64,000 nt of DNA from Hyphomicrobiales bacterium (GTDB taxonomy: Bacteria; Pseudomonadota; Alphaproteobacteria; Rhizobiales; Rhizobiaceae), in NCBI GenBank assembly GCA_900466945.1, contig UBNV01000001.1:124001-188000 (forward strand), read 5' to 3'. The position numbers and the translations under genes were made by a program. Positions 12,969-22,820 of the stretch are shown in pieces. Each line of letters opens with the position of its first letter. Position 1 is the stretch's first letter. A model generated the notes under the pieces. The model saw nothing but the letters and a program-made list of their open reading frames with translations, had not been told where the DNA came from and did no database searches.

Positions 12969-14813
12969 TCAATAAACACGAGCCTTAGGCGCGATCTTGT
13001 AGGGATCGATGCCTTCGGCAATGAGTTCCGTGTGGACAGGACGGTAGTCGAGCTTCACGTCGCCAGCCTCGTTGACCCAGGCAAGCGTATGCTTGCGCCA
13101 GTTGACGTCGTCGCGACCGGAGAAAGGACCGTCGACATAGTCTTCGCGGGCGTGGCTGCCACGGCTTTCCTTGCGCGCTTCCGCGCCATAGACCGTGGTG
13201 ATGGCGTTGGCCATCAAGTTGTGCAGTTCGAGCGTCTCGACGAGATCCGAATTCCAGATCATCGAACGGTCGGTGACCTTCACATCCGGCAGTTCCTTCC
13301 AGATCGCCGACAGGCGACGGCAACCGCTTTCAAGCGATTCCTGAGTGCGGAACACAGCTGCGTCGTCCTGCATGGCCCGCTGCATCTTGTCGCGCAACAC
13401 CGCCGTCGGTGTCTGGCCGGATGCGTGGCGCGTATTGTCGAAGCGCTCCATGATCTTGTCGCAGGCCGCGACGTTCAGATGCGGGATCGGCGACGTACGG
13501 TCGATGACTTCAGCAGCCCGGATCGCGGCTGCGCGACCGAAGACGACGAGGTCGATCAGTGAGTTGGAACCGAGACGGTTCGCGCCATGCACCGAGGCGC
13601 AACCGGCTTCACCAACGGCCATCAGGCCGGGGATAATGCGTTCCGGATTGCTGGAATCGGCGTTCAGCACTTCGCCCCAGTAATTCGTCGGAATGCCGCC
13701 CATGTTGTAGTGAACGGTCGGCAGAACCGGGATCGGCTCGCGCGTCACATCGACGCCGGCGAAAATCTTGGCGCTCTCGGAAATGCCCGGCAGACGCTCG
13801 TGCAGGACGGCCGGATCGAGGTGATCGAGATGCAGGAAGATGTGGTCCTTGTTCTTGCCGACGCCGCGGCCTTCACGGATTTCCATCGTCATGCAGCGCG
13901 AAACGACGTCACGCGAGGCGAGGTCCTTGGCCGATGGCGCATAGCGCTCCATGAAGCGCTCACCTTCGGAGTTGACCAGGTAACCGCCTTCGCCGCGCGC
14001 ACCTTCGGTGATCAGACAGCCGGCGCCGTAGATACCGGTCGGGTGGAACTGGACGAATTCCATATCCTGCAGCGGAAGACCCGCGCGGGCGACCATCCCG
14101 CCGCCGTCGCCGGTGCAGGTGTGCGCAGATGTTGCCGAGAAATAGGCGCGGCCATAACCACCCGTCGCCAGAACGACCATCTTGGCCGAGAAGCGATGGA
14201 TCGTGCCGTCGTCGAGGTTCCAGGCAACGACGCCGGTGCAGCGACTGCCATCGTCAGACATGATTAGGTCGAGCGCGAAATACTCGATGAAGAATTCCGC
14301 ATTGTTACGCAGCGACTGGCCATAGAGCGTGTGCAGGATCGCGTGGCCGGTACGGTCGGCAGCAGCACAGGTACGCTGTACCGGCGGGCCTTCGCCGTAA
14401 TTCTGCATGTGACCGCCGAACGGGCGCTGATAGATCTTGCCTTCCTCGTTACGCGAGAACGGCACGCCGTAATGCTCGAGCTCATAGACCGCCTTCGGCG
14501 CTTCCATGGCGAGATACTGCATGGCGTCGACGTCGCCGAGCCAGTCGGAACCCTTGACGGTGTCATAGAGATGCCACTGCCAGCAGTCCGGCGTCATGTT
14601 GTTCAGCGAGGCGGCGATACCGCCCTGCGCCGCGACCGTGTGGCTACGGGTCGGGAAAACCTTCGTGATGCAAGCTGTCTTGAAGCCCTGTTCGGCCATG
14701 CCGAGCGTCGCGCGCAGGCCGGCGCCACCGGCACCGACGACCACGACGTCGTAGGAATGGTCAACATAGGTGTAGGCCTTGCCGGTCTGGGCGAAGTTAT
14801 GAATGGTTGCCAT
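12969..14813 (-). CDS. sdhA: succinate dehydrogenase flavoprotein subunit
   Basis: Catalytic subunit of complex II that oxidises succinate to fumarate. FAD-binding [15 protein letters not shown] lies at residues 24-38; [12 protein letters not shown] contains His58, the covalent FAD attachment residue. [19 protein letters not shown] and the active-site region [10 protein letters not shown] follow. The 614-residue length is normal. It lies 6 bp after sdhD. Confidence 0.97.
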   Translation of the reverse strand: MATIHNFAQTGKAYTYVDHSYDVVVVGAGGAGLRATLGMAEQGFKTACITKVFPTRSHTVAAQGGIAASLNNMTPDCWQWHLYDTVKGSDWLGDVDAMQYLAMEAPKAVYELEHYGVPFSRNEEGKIYQRPFGGHMQNYGEGPPVQRTCAAADRTGHAILHTLYGQSLRNNAEFFIEYFALDLIMSDDGSRCTGVVAWNLDDGTIHRFSAKMVVLATGGYGRAYFSATSAHTCTGDGGGMVARAGLPLQDMEFVQFHPTGIYGAGCLITEGARGEGGYLVNSEGERFMERYAPSAKDLASRDVVSRCMTMEIREGRGVGKNKDHIFLHLDHLDPAVLHERLPGISESAKIFAGVDVTREPIPVLPTVHYNMGGIPTNYWGEVLNADSSNPERIIPGLMAVGEAGCASVHGANRLGSNSLIDLVVFGRAAAIRAAEVIDRTSPIPHLNVAACDKIMERFDNTRHASGQTPTAVLRDKMQRAMQDDAAVFRTQESLESGCRRLSAIWKELPDVKVTDRSMIWNSDLVETLELHNLMANAITTVYGAEARKESRGSHAREDYVDGPFSGRDDVNWRKHTLAWVNEAGDVKLDYRPVHTELIAEGIDPYKIAPKARVY

Positions 14814-14819
14814 GTTGAT

Positions 14820-15200
14820 TTACCCTACGAATGCGATCTTCAAGATGGCGAAAAGACAGAGGCCACCGATCAGGATCGCGAAGAACGTGTTCAGCATCAG
14901 AAGCAGGAGCTTAGTGATCTCGGTGTGGACATAGTCCTCGATGATCACCTGCATGCCGAGCTTCATATGGATCAGGGCCGAGAGCACGACCAGAGCCATG
15001 ACGACGGCAACGAGCGGGTGCGACAATGCGCCAACCACTTCCGCATAGGGCGCGCCGTTGTACATGACGAGGAAGCCGATGAAGAAGAGAATCAGGGGTA
15101 TGTTGGCGACGGCCGTGACGCGCTGACGCCAGAAGTGCTCGGTGCCTTCCTTGGCCGAGCCGAGACCGCGGACCTTGCCGAGCGGAGTGCGCATATCCAT
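14820..15200 (-). CDS. sdhD: succinate dehydrogenase membrane anchor subunit
   Basis: A 126-residue membrane anchor with three hydrophobic helices (about residues 32-48, 60-78 and 98-122). [19 protein letters not shown] holds the conserved His/Asp-Tyr region near heme b and the quinone site. A longer frame continues upstream through sdhC, but the ATG at 15200 gives the family-typical N-terminus [19 protein letters not shown] and leaves an 11-bp gap to sdhC. Together with SdhC it binds heme and ubiquinone. Confidence 0.94.
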   Translation of the reverse strand: MDMRTPLGKVRGLGSAKEGTEHFWRQRVTAVANIPLILFFIGFLVMYNGAPYAEVVGALSHPLVAVVMALVVLSALIHMKLGMQVIIEDYVHTEITKLLLLMLNTFFAILIGGLCLFAILKIAFVG

Positions 15201-15211
15201 GGAATGGTGCC

Positions 15212-15607
15212 TCAGGTGCGAATGATGTAGGCGACGATCCAGACGAGGAGCGTCAGGACGACGGATGCGATGATGTTCGCCTTGGCGAGTTTCGTCGAAA
15301 AATGCTTGTCGAAGCCGTAGCCGACATCCCACATCAGGTGGCGAAGGCCGCCGAGCATGTGGTGGATCAGGGCCCAGGTATAGCCGAGCAGGATCAGGCG
15401 ACCGATGATCGTCCCCATGAACCAGTTGACCCACTCGAAGTAGTCGGCACCCGTGGAAGCTGCCACCAACCACCATGCAACGAGTATTGTGCCGAAATAG
15501 AGCGCCGCACCGGTGATGCGGTGCACGATCGACATGATCATCGTGGGAATGGGCTTGTAGATTTGCAGATGCGGCGACAGGGGCCGGCTTTTTGTCACAT
15601 TCGCCAT
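15212..15607 (-). CDS. sdhC: succinate dehydrogenase cytochrome b556 subunit
   Basis: A 131-residue membrane subunit with three helices. The family signatures [12 protein letters not shown] (residues 8-19) and [12 protein letters not shown] are present, and the heme-ligand His lies in the [15 protein letters not shown] segment. It is the first gene of the sdhCDAB operon; the 288-bp gap to its right must hold the operon promoter. Confidence 0.96.
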   Translation of the reverse strand: MANVTKSRPLSPHLQIYKPIPTMIMSIVHRITGAALYFGTILVAWWLVAASTGADYFEWVNWFMGTIIGRLILLGYTWALIHHMLGGLRHLMWDVGYGFDKHFSTKLAKANIIASVVLTLLVWIVAYIIRT

Positions 15608-15656
15608 CTAAACCTCGCGGCGTCTCGATGCGGTCCGACCATACGGACATGCTGTT

Positions 15657-15689
15657 TGCAATGCGTCATAACGTTTGTGGTGCATTGCA
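15657..15689. promoter_or_regulatory. inverted repeat upstream of sdhC, candidate operator
   Basis: TGCAATGC at 15657-15664 and GCATTGCA at 15682-15689 form a perfect 8-bp inverted repeat with a 17-bp spacer, 50-80 bp upstream of the sdhC ATG in the gap 15608-15895. The 25-bp centre spacing (about 2.4 helical turns) suits a protein dimer. No regulator can be named from the sequence. Confidence 0.35.
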
Positions 15690-15859
15690 TCAGGGCGACG
15701 TTTAATCCTCGAACTCCCCGACGACAAGCACATTCGCTTGACGATTTCAATTTAATCGATTCGCGTGAATAGAACTTTAGCGTCACGCAGGACGATCTCA
15801 CGCGATACGAAAAAAGCGTGGAGATGGATGACTTTAGCAACCTTATGCGGCATGCTGCG

Positions 15860-15874
15860 TTAACGATTTGTTAA
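15860..15874. promoter_or_regulatory. CtrA-type box upstream of the His-rich secreted protein gene
   Basis: Exact TTAA-N7-TTAA with spacer CGATTTG, in the extended form TTAAC-N6-TTAACC, 21 bp upstream of the ATG at 15896. This is the full binding motif of the cell-cycle response regulator CtrA in Caulobacter and Sinorhizobium. Its closeness to the start codon would place it over the promoter or the transcription start, so activation or repression are both possible. Confidence 0.5.
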
Positions 15875-15895
15875 CCACGTTCCGGAGCCTGACCC

Positions 15896-16255
15896 ATGCT
15901 AAAGTATCGTGCCGCGTTCTTAGCCTTGACTGTCGCGCTCGTGTTATCCGTCGGGTCCGTCGAAGCTGGTGAACGTCACGGCCGCCATCAGGGCCATCAT
16001 CACGGACGCGGCGAAGCGATCGTCGGCAGCAACGGACTGCCCTCTGTGATCCCCGGGATTGGCACCTTCGCCGGCAGCATCTCCGGTCTGCGGATCAAGG
16101 GTAACGGCGTCTTCTTCGCCATCGACCGCGACGTCAGACCGAAAGTCGTGTCCTATCGCGCGCCGAAGGCGAAGATCATTGAAATTTCAGAGGAAAATCA
16201 CGAGGATTCCTGCTCTTTCGAGGCCGGGGTCTGCGTCATCCGACCGAAAAACTAG
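15896..16255 (+). CDS. small His-rich secreted protein, unknown function
   Basis: A 119-residue protein with a signal peptide (MLKYRAAFLALTVALVLSVG, probable cleavage after VEA). A histidine cluster GERHGRHQGHHHGRGEA directly follows, which suggests metal binding at the mature N-terminus. The rest contains GLPSVIPGIGTFAGSISGLRIKGNG and two C-terminal cysteines eight residues apart (CSFEAGVC), possibly a disulfide. No family is recognised. It is a single gene behind a CtrA-type box, and its TAG stop shares the 4-bp CTAG with the stop of the convergent methyltransferase gene. Confidence 0.75.
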   Translation: MLKYRAAFLALTVALVLSVGSVEAGERHGRHQGHHHGRGEAIVGSNGLPSVIPGIGTFAGSISGLRIKGNGVFFAIDRDVRPKVVSYRAPKAKIIEISEENHEDSCSFEAGVCVIRPKN

Positions 16256-16929
16256 AGGAATTTCCAGACGGTCGTCTTCTTCACTTCGCTGTCCTCCAGC
16301 ACCCTCGTGACCGGCACCTCATAGGTAGCGAGCGCTTCCAGTTGCTCGGCAGGCCGATAGCTTCGCCCCGGATCGCCCACCAGAACGAGGCACCCGTCTT
16401 TTGCGACTGCGGTGAACCAGGCGACGAGGGAACGTGCGAAGTCGCTTTCGTAGAAGACATCGCCAGCCAGGACGACGTCGACATCCACCGAGCGACCGAT
16501 GAGATCGTCATTGGTGAAATCCACGGACACGCCATTCAGGGCGGCATTCCGTCGCACTGCAGTTTTGGCCCATGGGTCAATGTCTGCGGCAACGACATCA
16601 GCAGCGCCCGCCATCGCAGCGGCGATCGCGACCATGCCAGACCCGCTGGCGAAATCGAGAACCCGCTTTCCTCGCACCGTCTCCGGATGGTCGAGGACGT
16701 AACGTGCGAGCCCTTGGCCCCCTGCCCAGGCAAAGGCCCAGAACGGCGGCGGCAGACCGATTGCCTCCAGGTCCTCCTCCGTCTTCAGCCAGAGATCATG
16801 CACTTCGCTCGCCAGATGGAGCCGGATCTCCGGCACATGCGGCGGTGAAAGCACGCTGGTATTTTCGAGGATGAAACGATCGGGGTCGGTGTTCACGGGC
16901 AGATCAGACGGGCGGATTGTCGAGGCCAC
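16252..16929 (-). CDS. class I SAM-dependent methyltransferase (ETFB lysine methyltransferase-like)
   Basis: A 225-residue methyltransferase. Motif I is RVLDFASGSGMVAIAAA with the acidic end of beta-2 in VVAADIDPWA; motif II/post-II is DVVLAGDVFYESD. The layout and the PPFWAFAWAGGQGLARY segment match the COG3897 group, which includes the electron-transfer-flavoprotein beta lysine methyltransferases of mitochondria and Agrobacterium. That specific assignment is probable but not proven. It overlaps the downstream end of the EVE gene by 26 bp, so coupling is likely. Confidence 0.8.
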   Translation of the reverse strand: MASTIRPSDLPVNTDPDRFILENTSVLSPPHVPEIRLHLASEVHDLWLKTEEDLEAIGLPPPFWAFAWAGGQGLARYVLDHPETVRGKRVLDFASGSGMVAIAAAMAGAADVVAADIDPWAKTAVRRNAALNGVSVDFTNDDLIGRSVDVDVVLAGDVFYESDFARSLVAWFTAVAKDGCLVLVGDPGRSYRPAEQLEALATYEVPVTRVLEDSEVKKTTVWKFL

Positions 16930-17335
16930 CCATGCGGCAGACCTCGAAATATTCGTCTTCCGTGACCGGCTGAACCGAGAGCCGCATGGAGGTGACGAGC
17001 GCCATTTTCGCGAGCTTGTCGTTCGCCTTCACGTCCTTGAGGCTAACAGGCTTCGGCATGTCGCAGACCGCGCGGATGTCGACGCAGTCCCAGCGCGCGT
17101 CACCTTCGGCGGTCGAATCCGGATGCGACAGCGCGCAGACCTCGACGATGCCGACCACTTCCAGCCCCTCGTTCGAGTGATAGAAGAAGCCCTTGTCGCC
17201 GATCTTCATCGCCCGCATGTTATTGCGCGCCAGGTAATTGCGCACCCCGGTCCATTCTTCGCCGACGGCACCCTTGGCCTTCTGCATTTCCCAGGACCAC
17301 TTGAAGGGTTCGGACTTGTAAAGCCAGAATGCCAT
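16904..17335 (-). CDS. EVE domain-containing protein
   Basis: A 143-residue stand-alone EVE (PUA-like) domain. The start MAFWLYKSEPFKWSW and the following EEWTGVRNYLARNNMRAMKIGDKGFFYHSN are diagnostic. EVE domains are proposed to bind modified bases in DNA or RNA. The frame extends 43 codons further up, but the ATG at 17335 gives the conserved N-terminus and leaves 4 bp after the YciI gene. Substrate base unknown. Confidence 0.92.
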   Translation of the reverse strand: MAFWLYKSEPFKWSWEMQKAKGAVGEEWTGVRNYLARNNMRAMKIGDKGFFYHSNEGLEVVGIVEVCALSHPDSTAEGDARWDCVDIRAVCDMPKPVSLKDVKANDKLAKMALVTSMRLSVQPVTEDEYFEVCRMGGLDNPPV

Positions 17336-17339
17336 CGTC

Positions 17340-17633
17340 TCATGCCTCGGGATTGTTGAAGACCCAGTTATAGGGCTTGATCTCGACGGTCTCGAACAGC
17401 CCGGCCTTGGCGTAGGGGTCCTGTGCTGCCAGCGCCTTGGCAGCCTCGATATCATCGGCGGCAATCAGCAGCATGGAGCCGCAGGGCTTGCCGTCGGCAT
17501 CGAGAAACGGACCTGCGATCTTCAGTTGGCCGGCGGCATTGAGCCCGTTCAGCCACTCGACATGCGGCGGACGTGTTTCCATCCGAAGGTTCAGGTGGCC
17601 TGGCTTGTCGGCGCAGATGACGGCAAACAGCAT
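17340..17633 (-). CDS. YciI family protein
   Basis: A 97-residue YciI-like protein (ferredoxin-like dimeric alpha/beta barrel): MLFAVICADKPGH at the N-terminus, then RPPHVEWLNGL, GPFLDADGKPCGSMLLI and ALAAQDPYAKAGLF. The DPYAKAGLF end is the most conserved part. Its biochemical role is not established for most members. The start at 17633 is preferred over one five codons upstream because it gives the family N-terminus. It lies in a gene string tsaD-gpsA-yciI-EVE-methyltransferase, all leftward. Confidence 0.92.
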   Translation of the reverse strand: MLFAVICADKPGHLNLRMETRPPHVEWLNGLNAAGQLKIAGPFLDADGKPCGSMLLIAADDIEAAKALAAQDPYAKAGLFETVEIKPYNWVFNNPEA

Positions 17634-17655
17634 CTTGTCTCTCCTCAAGGGTCTC

Positions 17656-18645
17656 TTATTCGGTGGTGATCGGTCGCGACATCAGTTGGGTGATCGCGGT
17701 CGGGATGTCCAGCCTGCCGTCGATGATCGCGGCAACGGCTTCCGTGATCGGCATCTCGATCCCATGTCCTTCGGCGAGGCGGGCAGCGACCGCAGCCGCA
17801 AAAGCGCCTTCGACGAGCGAACCTTGCTGGGCAGCGATCGGCTCGCCTTTGCCCAGCGCAATGCCGAATCGCAGATTGCGCGACTGATGGCTGGTCGCCG
17901 TCAGAACGAGGTCGCCGAGGCCCGACAGGCCCCGCACCGTATCGCCTCGCCCGCCCATCGCATCGACAAGCCGCGACATTTCCGCAAGCCCGCGCGCGAT
18001 CAGTGCAGCACGCGCCGAATCACCAAGCCCCATGCCCTCGACGATGCCGCAAGCAATGGCGAGTACGTTCTTCAAGGCACCCCCGAGCTGAACGCCGATC
18101 CGGTCATCGGAGGCGTAAAGTCGGAAGGTCTGGCCGGAAATCGCCTTGGCGAGCTGTTCGGCGAGAGGCAGGTCTGCAGCCGCGATTGCCATCGCCGTCG
18201 GCAACCCCTTGGCGATATCCGCCGCAAAGCCCGGACCGGAAAGCATGGCGATTGGATGGCCGGGCAGTGCCGCTTCCAGAACGTCTGTCAGAAGGCGGGA
18301 TGTCTGCTTCTCGATACCCTTGGCGCAGATGACGACGGGTACACCCGGCTTCAGATGTGGCCCATAGGCTTGGGCCGCCGCGATCTGCGCCTGGGACGGC
18401 ATGGCGAAGAGCACGATGTCGGCCTCACGCAGATCCTCTGCAAGGGCGGAAAAGGACAGCGACGCGGGCAATTGAATGCCCGGCAGTGCAGTCTCATGCA
18501 TTCGGCTCGCGGCGAGATCCGCCATGACAGAGGCGTCGCGACCAATCAGGACGGCTTGCGCCCTGCCCGTCTGCGCCACCACGGCCGCAAGCGCCGTACC
18601 GAAGGCGCCCGCGCCGATAACGGCGATACGCTGCATCCTGCTCAT
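17656..18645 (-). CDS. gpsA: glycerol-3-phosphate dehydrogenase [NAD(P)+]
   Basis: Makes sn-glycerol 3-phosphate from dihydroxyacetone phosphate for phospholipid synthesis. N-terminal [10 protein letters not shown] (residues 11-20) binds the nucleotide; [28 protein letters not shown] and [19 protein letters not shown] (catalytic Lys in LKN) are family signatures. Length 329 is normal. The start codon overlaps the tsaD stop by 4 bp (ATGA), indicating translational coupling. Confidence 0.96.
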   Translation of the reverse strand: MSRMQRIAVIGAGAFGTALAAVVAQTGRAQAVLIGRDASVMADLAASRMHETALPGIQLPASLSFSALAEDLREADIVLFAMPSQAQIAAAQAYGPHLKPGVPVVICAKGIEKQTSRLLTDVLEAALPGHPIAMLSGPGFAADIAKGLPTAMAIAAADLPLAEQLAKAISGQTFRLYASDDRIGVQLGGALKNVLAIACGIVEGMGLGDSARAALIARGLAEMSRLVDAMGGRGDTVRGLSGLGDLVLTATSHQSRNLRFGIALGKGEPIAAQQGSLVEGAFAAAVAARLAEGHGIEMPITEAVAAIIDGRLDIPTAITQLMSRPITTE

Positions 18646-19736
18646 GCCTTGGCTCCCCGCTTGCCGTAAGCGAGCAAGGCCTTGGCATCCTGGTCGAGCG
18701 GCCAGCGCGACCGGGGTGCGACGGTCAGATCATCCGAGGGCATCTCGAGCGCCATGCGCTCAAGGCCAGCCCAGGCGATCATCACGGCATTGTCTGTGCA
18801 CAGATGATGCGGCGGCGCCACGAAGCGGAAGCGATGCTCGATGCACAGCATATCCAATGTCTGCCGCACTTCCTTGTTCGCCGCGACGCCCCCAGCCACC
18901 ACCAGCGCCGGATCGGCAACAGCGGGAAACGTCTCCTTGAACCGTTGAAGACCACGGCCGATGCGATCCTTCAGCGTGCGTGAGATCGCATACTGGAAGG
19001 AGGCGCAGATGTCGGCGATGTCCTGTTCCGTGACCGGGGCGATGCCCTCGGCTGCCTGGCGCACGGCGGTTTTGAGGCCGGAAAAGGAAAAGTCGAGACG
19101 CGCCTCGCCGACCAGCGGCCGGGGAAAGGCAAAACGCTTCGGATCCCCCTTGGCAGCCGCCCGCTCGACGGCGGGACCACCAGGATAGGGCAGACCAAGC
19201 AGCTTCGCGGTCTTGTCGAAGGCCTCGCCCAGCGCATCGTCGATCGTCGTGCCCCAGCGCTCGTATTCGCCGACGCCCTTGACCAGAACCAACTGGGTGT
19301 GGCCGCCGGAAACGAGCAACATGAGATAGGGGAAGGCAACGCCATCGGTGAGGCGGGCCGTCAGAGCATGACCTTCGAGGTGATTGACGGCGTAAAGCGG
19401 CTTGCCCGTCGCTCGCGCGATCGCCTTGCCGGTCATCAGTCCGACCAGCAATCCGCCGATCAGCCCAGGACCGGAGGTGGCAGCGATGGCATCGACCTCG
19501 GCCAGCGTGATCCCGGCCCGGGTCAGCGCCTCCTCGATCAGCGTGTCGAGCGCATCGACATGGGCGCGCGCTGCGATTTCCGGCACTACGCCGCCATAGG
19601 CGCTGTGCTCGTCGAGCTGGCTCAACACGACATCCGCCTCGGTGACGGCAGATCCGTCGGGCAGTCGCGTGACGACGGCCGCCGCCGTCTCGTCACAGCT
19701 CGTTTCGATGCCGAGGATGCGCAGTTTGGAAGTCAT
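18642..19736 (-). CDS. tsaD: tRNA N6-adenosine threonylcarbamoyltransferase
   Basis: Universal enzyme (Kae1/Gcp/YgjD) that transfers threonylcarbamoyl to A37 of ANN-decoding tRNAs. [16 protein letters not shown] at the N-terminus, the metal site HLEGHALTA and the ASKHA loop [11 protein letters not shown] are all visible. Length 364 is typical. It is divergent from hemC across a 73-bp gap and coupled to gpsA downstream. The tsaD-gpsA pairing next to hemC is common in Rhizobiales. Confidence 0.97.
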   Translation of the reverse strand: MTSKLRILGIETSCDETAAAVVTRLPDGSAVTEADVVLSQLDEHSAYGGVVPEIAARAHVDALDTLIEEALTRAGITLAEVDAIAATSGPGLIGGLLVGLMTGKAIARATGKPLYAVNHLEGHALTARLTDGVAFPYLMLLVSGGHTQLVLVKGVGEYERWGTTIDDALGEAFDKTAKLLGLPYPGGPAVERAAAKGDPKRFAFPRPLVGEARLDFSFSGLKTAVRQAAEGIAPVTEQDIADICASFQYAISRTLKDRIGRGLQRFKETFPAVADPALVVAGGVAANKEVRQTLDMLCIEHRFRFVAPPHHLCTDNAVMIAWAGLERMALEMPSDDLTVAPRSRWPLDQDAKALLAYGKRGAKA

Positions 19737-19809
19737 GGAACCTGTTCATTGATTGCGGTCACCGAGAAACCGGTCTACGAAACCTGTCGGTAACAACGGA
19801 CAAGTTCGG

Positions 19810-20739
19810 ATGCAAACAAAACCTTTCCGCATCGGCACGCGGGGCAGCCCGCTCGCTCTCGCTCAGGCTTCCGAGACACGGGCGCGCCTCATGGTGGCGC
19901 ACGGACTGCCGGAAGACATGTTCGAGATTGTGGTGCTCTCCACCAAGGGCGACCGGATTACCGACCGGGCATTGTCCGAGATCGGCGGCAAGGGCTTGTT
20001 CACCGAGGAGCTTGAAGAGCAACTTCTCGCGGGCGACCTCGACTTCGCCGTACACTCCTCCAAGGACATGCCGACCAAGCTCCCGGAGGGTCTCTTCCTT
20101 TCCGCCTTCCTGCCGCGCGAGGATGTTCGCGACGCGGTCGTAGGACGCACCGCGCCCACGCTGAAGGAGCTGCCACACGGCGCGACCGTGGGCTCCTCCT
20201 CGCTTAGACGTCAGGCCCTCATCCGCCGCATCCGCCCTGACATCAATGTCATCACCTTCCGCGGCCTGGTCGACACCCGCCTGCGCAAGCTTGCCGATGG
20301 CGAAGTGGATGCGACGCTGCTCGCCTATGCCGGCCTCCGCCGTCTCGGCAAGCCCGAGATCCCGACCGAATTGCTCGACCCCAGCGAGTTCCCGCCTGCA
20401 CCGGCCCAAGGCGCGATCTGCATCGAGAGCCGCATCGGCGACACCAGGGTCAACGACCTGCTTGAAGCCATCAATCACCACGACACGTTCGACGCCGTCA
20501 GCTGCGAACGCGCCTTCCTGGGCGCGCTCGACGGGTCTTGCCGCACGCCGATCGCGGGCCTCGCGACGGTGGAGGGCGACGCGATCCGCTTTGCCGGCAT
20601 GATCCTCACCCCCGATGGAAGCCGCTGGCACGATGTGGAGATCGAAGGAAGCCGGACGGAAGCCGCAATACTCGGCGCGAGGGCCGGCGGCACGGTTCGA
20701 ACCAAGGCCGGCAGTGACTTCTTCGACAGCTGGAGTTGA
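19810..20739 (+). CDS. hemC: hydroxymethylbilane synthase (porphobilinogen deaminase)
   Basis: Polymerises four porphobilinogens to hydroxymethylbilane in heme and cobalamin synthesis. [14 protein letters not shown] starts the protein; [11 protein letters not shown] and the cofactor-binding Cys244 in [10 protein letters not shown] (dipyrromethane attachment) are present. The 309-residue length from the ATG at 19810 is normal; an upstream extension of 19 codons has no family support. It is immediately followed by hemD. Confidence 0.96.
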   Translation: MQTKPFRIGTRGSPLALAQASETRARLMVAHGLPEDMFEIVVLSTKGDRITDRALSEIGGKGLFTEELEEQLLAGDLDFAVHSSKDMPTKLPEGLFLSAFLPREDVRDAVVGRTAPTLKELPHGATVGSSSLRRQALIRRIRPDINVITFRGLVDTRLRKLADGEVDATLLAYAGLRRLGKPEIPTELLDPSEFPPAPAQGAICIESRIGDTRVNDLLEAINHHDTFDAVSCERAFLGALDGSCRTPIAGLATVEGDAIRFAGMILTPDGSRWHDVEIEGSRTEAAILGARAGGTVRTKAGSDFFDSWS

Positions 20740-20741
20740 AC

Positions 20742-21461
20742 ATGCGCGTTCTGGTGACGCGCCCGGAGCCGGCATCGGCCAGGACCGCCGCCGAGCTTGA
20801 CCGCCTTGGTCACGAGCCTGTGCTCCTACCCCTCATGCAGGCGGTCCACCAGACTCAGTCATTGTTGAGCGCGCTCCTTCCGGGCACAGCTGCACTCGCC
20901 GTCACCAGTGCCGAAGCGATACGTGCACTGCGGGCATTGCCGGAAGAACGAAGACAAGTCTTCCTCGCCCTGCCTCTTTTCGCCGTCGGCCAGGCCACTG
21001 CCCGGGCAGCGCGCGAAGCGGGATTCGAGGACGTTTCAGTCGCGGATGGTGATGGCAGGTCCCTGGCGAAATTGCTCGTGGCAAGAACGGAAGAGAATCC
21101 GGCGTCACCGATCCTGTACCTCACTGGCACGCCACGCTCCCCGGACTTCGAGGCAGCGCTGGTCAATGCTGGACGCTCCATCGACATTCGGGAATGTTAC
21201 CACATGCAGCCGGTCACGCTTGAAGACGAGCAGATCGCCCGGCGGCTGACCCCAATGCCTGACGTGATTTTGGTCTATTCGTCAGAGACGGCAAGGCGTC
21301 TTGGCGAGATCCGGGCGAAGTTGCATGCGGATTTGGACTGGCAGAACACACGCTTTCTTTGTCTCAGCCAGAAGATCGCAGACGCCCTTCCTGCAGAATT
21401 TCGGCACATGAGCCGGTGGCCGATGGAACCTCGCGAGGATCTGCTCCTTCTTCTGCTTTGA
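20742..21461 (+). CDS. hemD: uroporphyrinogen-III synthase
   Basis: Cyclises hydroxymethylbilane to uroporphyrinogen III with inversion of ring D. HemD proteins are poorly conserved, but MRVLVTRPEPASARTAAELDRLGHEP is a typical start, and LAVTSAEAIRAL, FAVGQATARAAREAGF and VILVYSSETARRL fit the two-domain fold. Length 239 is usual. The ATG at 20742 follows the hemC stop by 2 bp; a TTG six bases earlier is less likely. Position right after hemC supports the call. Confidence 0.9.
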   Translation: MRVLVTRPEPASARTAAELDRLGHEPVLLPLMQAVHQTQSLLSALLPGTAALAVTSAEAIRALRALPEERRQVFLALPLFAVGQATARAAREAGFEDVSVADGDGRSLAKLLVARTEENPASPILYLTGTPRSPDFEAALVNAGRSIDIRECYHMQPVTLEDEQIARRLTPMPDVILVYSSETARRLGEIRAKLHADLDWQNTRFLCLSQKIADALPAEFRHMSRWPMEPREDLLLLLL

Positions 21462-21551
21462 TGCAGTGCCGCGTGAAATGGAACCTCAGGCCTTTCCTTC
21501 GCCACGAGGACTGACTAGGTTTAACCCCACGCGCGAAATGAAGAGGTTGCC

Positions 21552-22817
21552 ATGGTTTCCGGAAAGCCACCCCGTCGATCGAAAGCCCCCGATGAACCGG
21601 TGACGATCGACCTGACTGCCAAGGAAACCGACGTGGTCAACGAGACGGTTGGGACGGAAGCGCCGCAATCAGACACTTCTGTTTCACCACCCGTGGCGGA
21701 CCAGACAGTGACGAGCACGTCAGACGCGAGCGAGCCCTTGGCCGATACCCCTGATCCGTGGACACCAAAGCCGGACGAAGTGGAAACGCCCACCCCAGCT
21801 GAAGAGGCTCCGCCTTCATTTGACAACACGACGGCCGAGACGACAGCATCCGCACAGCCGCCCCGTCAGACGCCTGCCACGTCGACACTGGTGGCATCCG
21901 GCATTGTTGGTGGCCTCGTGGCCCTCGCACTGGCTGGCAGCATGCAATATGCCGGCATCGTGCCGGGTCTGGGCCCGGAGCAGACAGCTCAGGCTCCCGC
22001 AGTCGACACGGCGGAAATCGAGGCGCTGAAGGCCGAAGTCACCCGACTTGCGGCACAGCCCGCGCCCGCCGCCGCTGATCCGGCTCTCGCCGAGCGCCTC
22101 GCAGCACTGGAAGCCAGTGTCGCCGAGGCTGGTTCCGCACCGACAGCAGACGCGGCAGCTGTCGAGGCCCTGAAGACGCAGCTCGTCGCCGCCGAGCAGG
22201 CGATCGAGTCCTTGCGCAGTGAAATCGTCAGCAACAAGCAGGCACTGGACCAGAGCGCGACCCGGTTGACAGAAGCCGAGCGCAAGCTGGAAGAACCACG
22301 CAGCGATATCGAGATGGCCCGTGCTATCGCTCTTGCCGGCCTCAAGACCGCCATCGACCGAGGCGGCCCGTTCCTGTCTGAGCTCGACGCCCTGAAGAGC
22401 GTGTCTCCCGAAGACCCGGCCATCGCGTCCCTGACACCTTTGGCTAGCATCGGCATCCCGTCCCGCTCGGATCTCGCACGGGAATTCGGCCAGGTCGCGG
22501 ACGTCATTCTGGCCGCGATCAATCAACCGTTAGCCGGCGAAGGATGGACGGACCGTCTTCTGTCGAGCGCCCGCTCGCTGGTCAAGGTGCGGCCTGTCGG
22601 CAATGTCGAGGGTGAGACCCCGGAGGCGATCGTCGCCCGCGTCGAGAACAAGCTCCAAAATGGCGACCTCAAGGGTGCTGCGCTCGAATGGGAATTGTTG
22701 CCCGGGGCCGGCAAGGAGGCATCGTCCGACTTCGCGACCAAGCTGAAGAACAGGATCGAGGCCGAGGAGAGCATTGCCGCTGCCCTCTCTCAGACCGTGG
22801 CCGGAAACGGGGGCTGA
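21552..22817 (+). CDS. Mic60/mitofilin-like inner-membrane protein
   Basis: A 421-residue protein: an acidic, Thr/Pro-rich cytoplasmic N-terminus (1-112), one transmembrane helix (about 115-138), a long Ala/Glu-rich coiled coil (about 148-255) and a conserved C-terminal domain with GGPFLSELDAL, VRPVGNVEGETPEAIVAR and ENKLQNGDLKGAALEWELLPG. This is the architecture of alphaproteobacterial Mic60, the ancestor of mitochondrial MICOS Mic60, which shapes intracytoplasmic membranes and usually lies between hemD and hemY as here. It is 90 bp after hemD and 3 bp before hemY. It may contact outer-membrane proteins and bend the inner membrane. Confidence 0.87.
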   Translation: MVSGKPPRRSKAPDEPVTIDLTAKETDVVNETVGTEAPQSDTSVSPPVADQTVTSTSDASEPLADTPDPWTPKPDEVETPTPAEEAPPSFDNTTAETTASAQPPRQTPATSTLVASGIVGGLVALALAGSMQYAGIVPGLGPEQTAQAPAVDTAEIEALKAEVTRLAAQPAPAAADPALAERLAALEASVAEAGSAPTADAAAVEALKTQLVAAEQAIESLRSEIVSNKQALDQSATRLTEAERKLEEPRSDIEMARAIALAGLKTAIDRGGPFLSELDALKSVSPEDPAIASLTPLASIGIPSRSDLAREFGQVADVILAAINQPLAGEGWTDRLLSSARSLVKVRPVGNVEGETPEAIVARVENKLQNGDLKGAALEWELLPGAGKEASSDFATKLKNRIEAEESIAAALSQTVAGNGG

Positions 22818-22820
22818 CGC

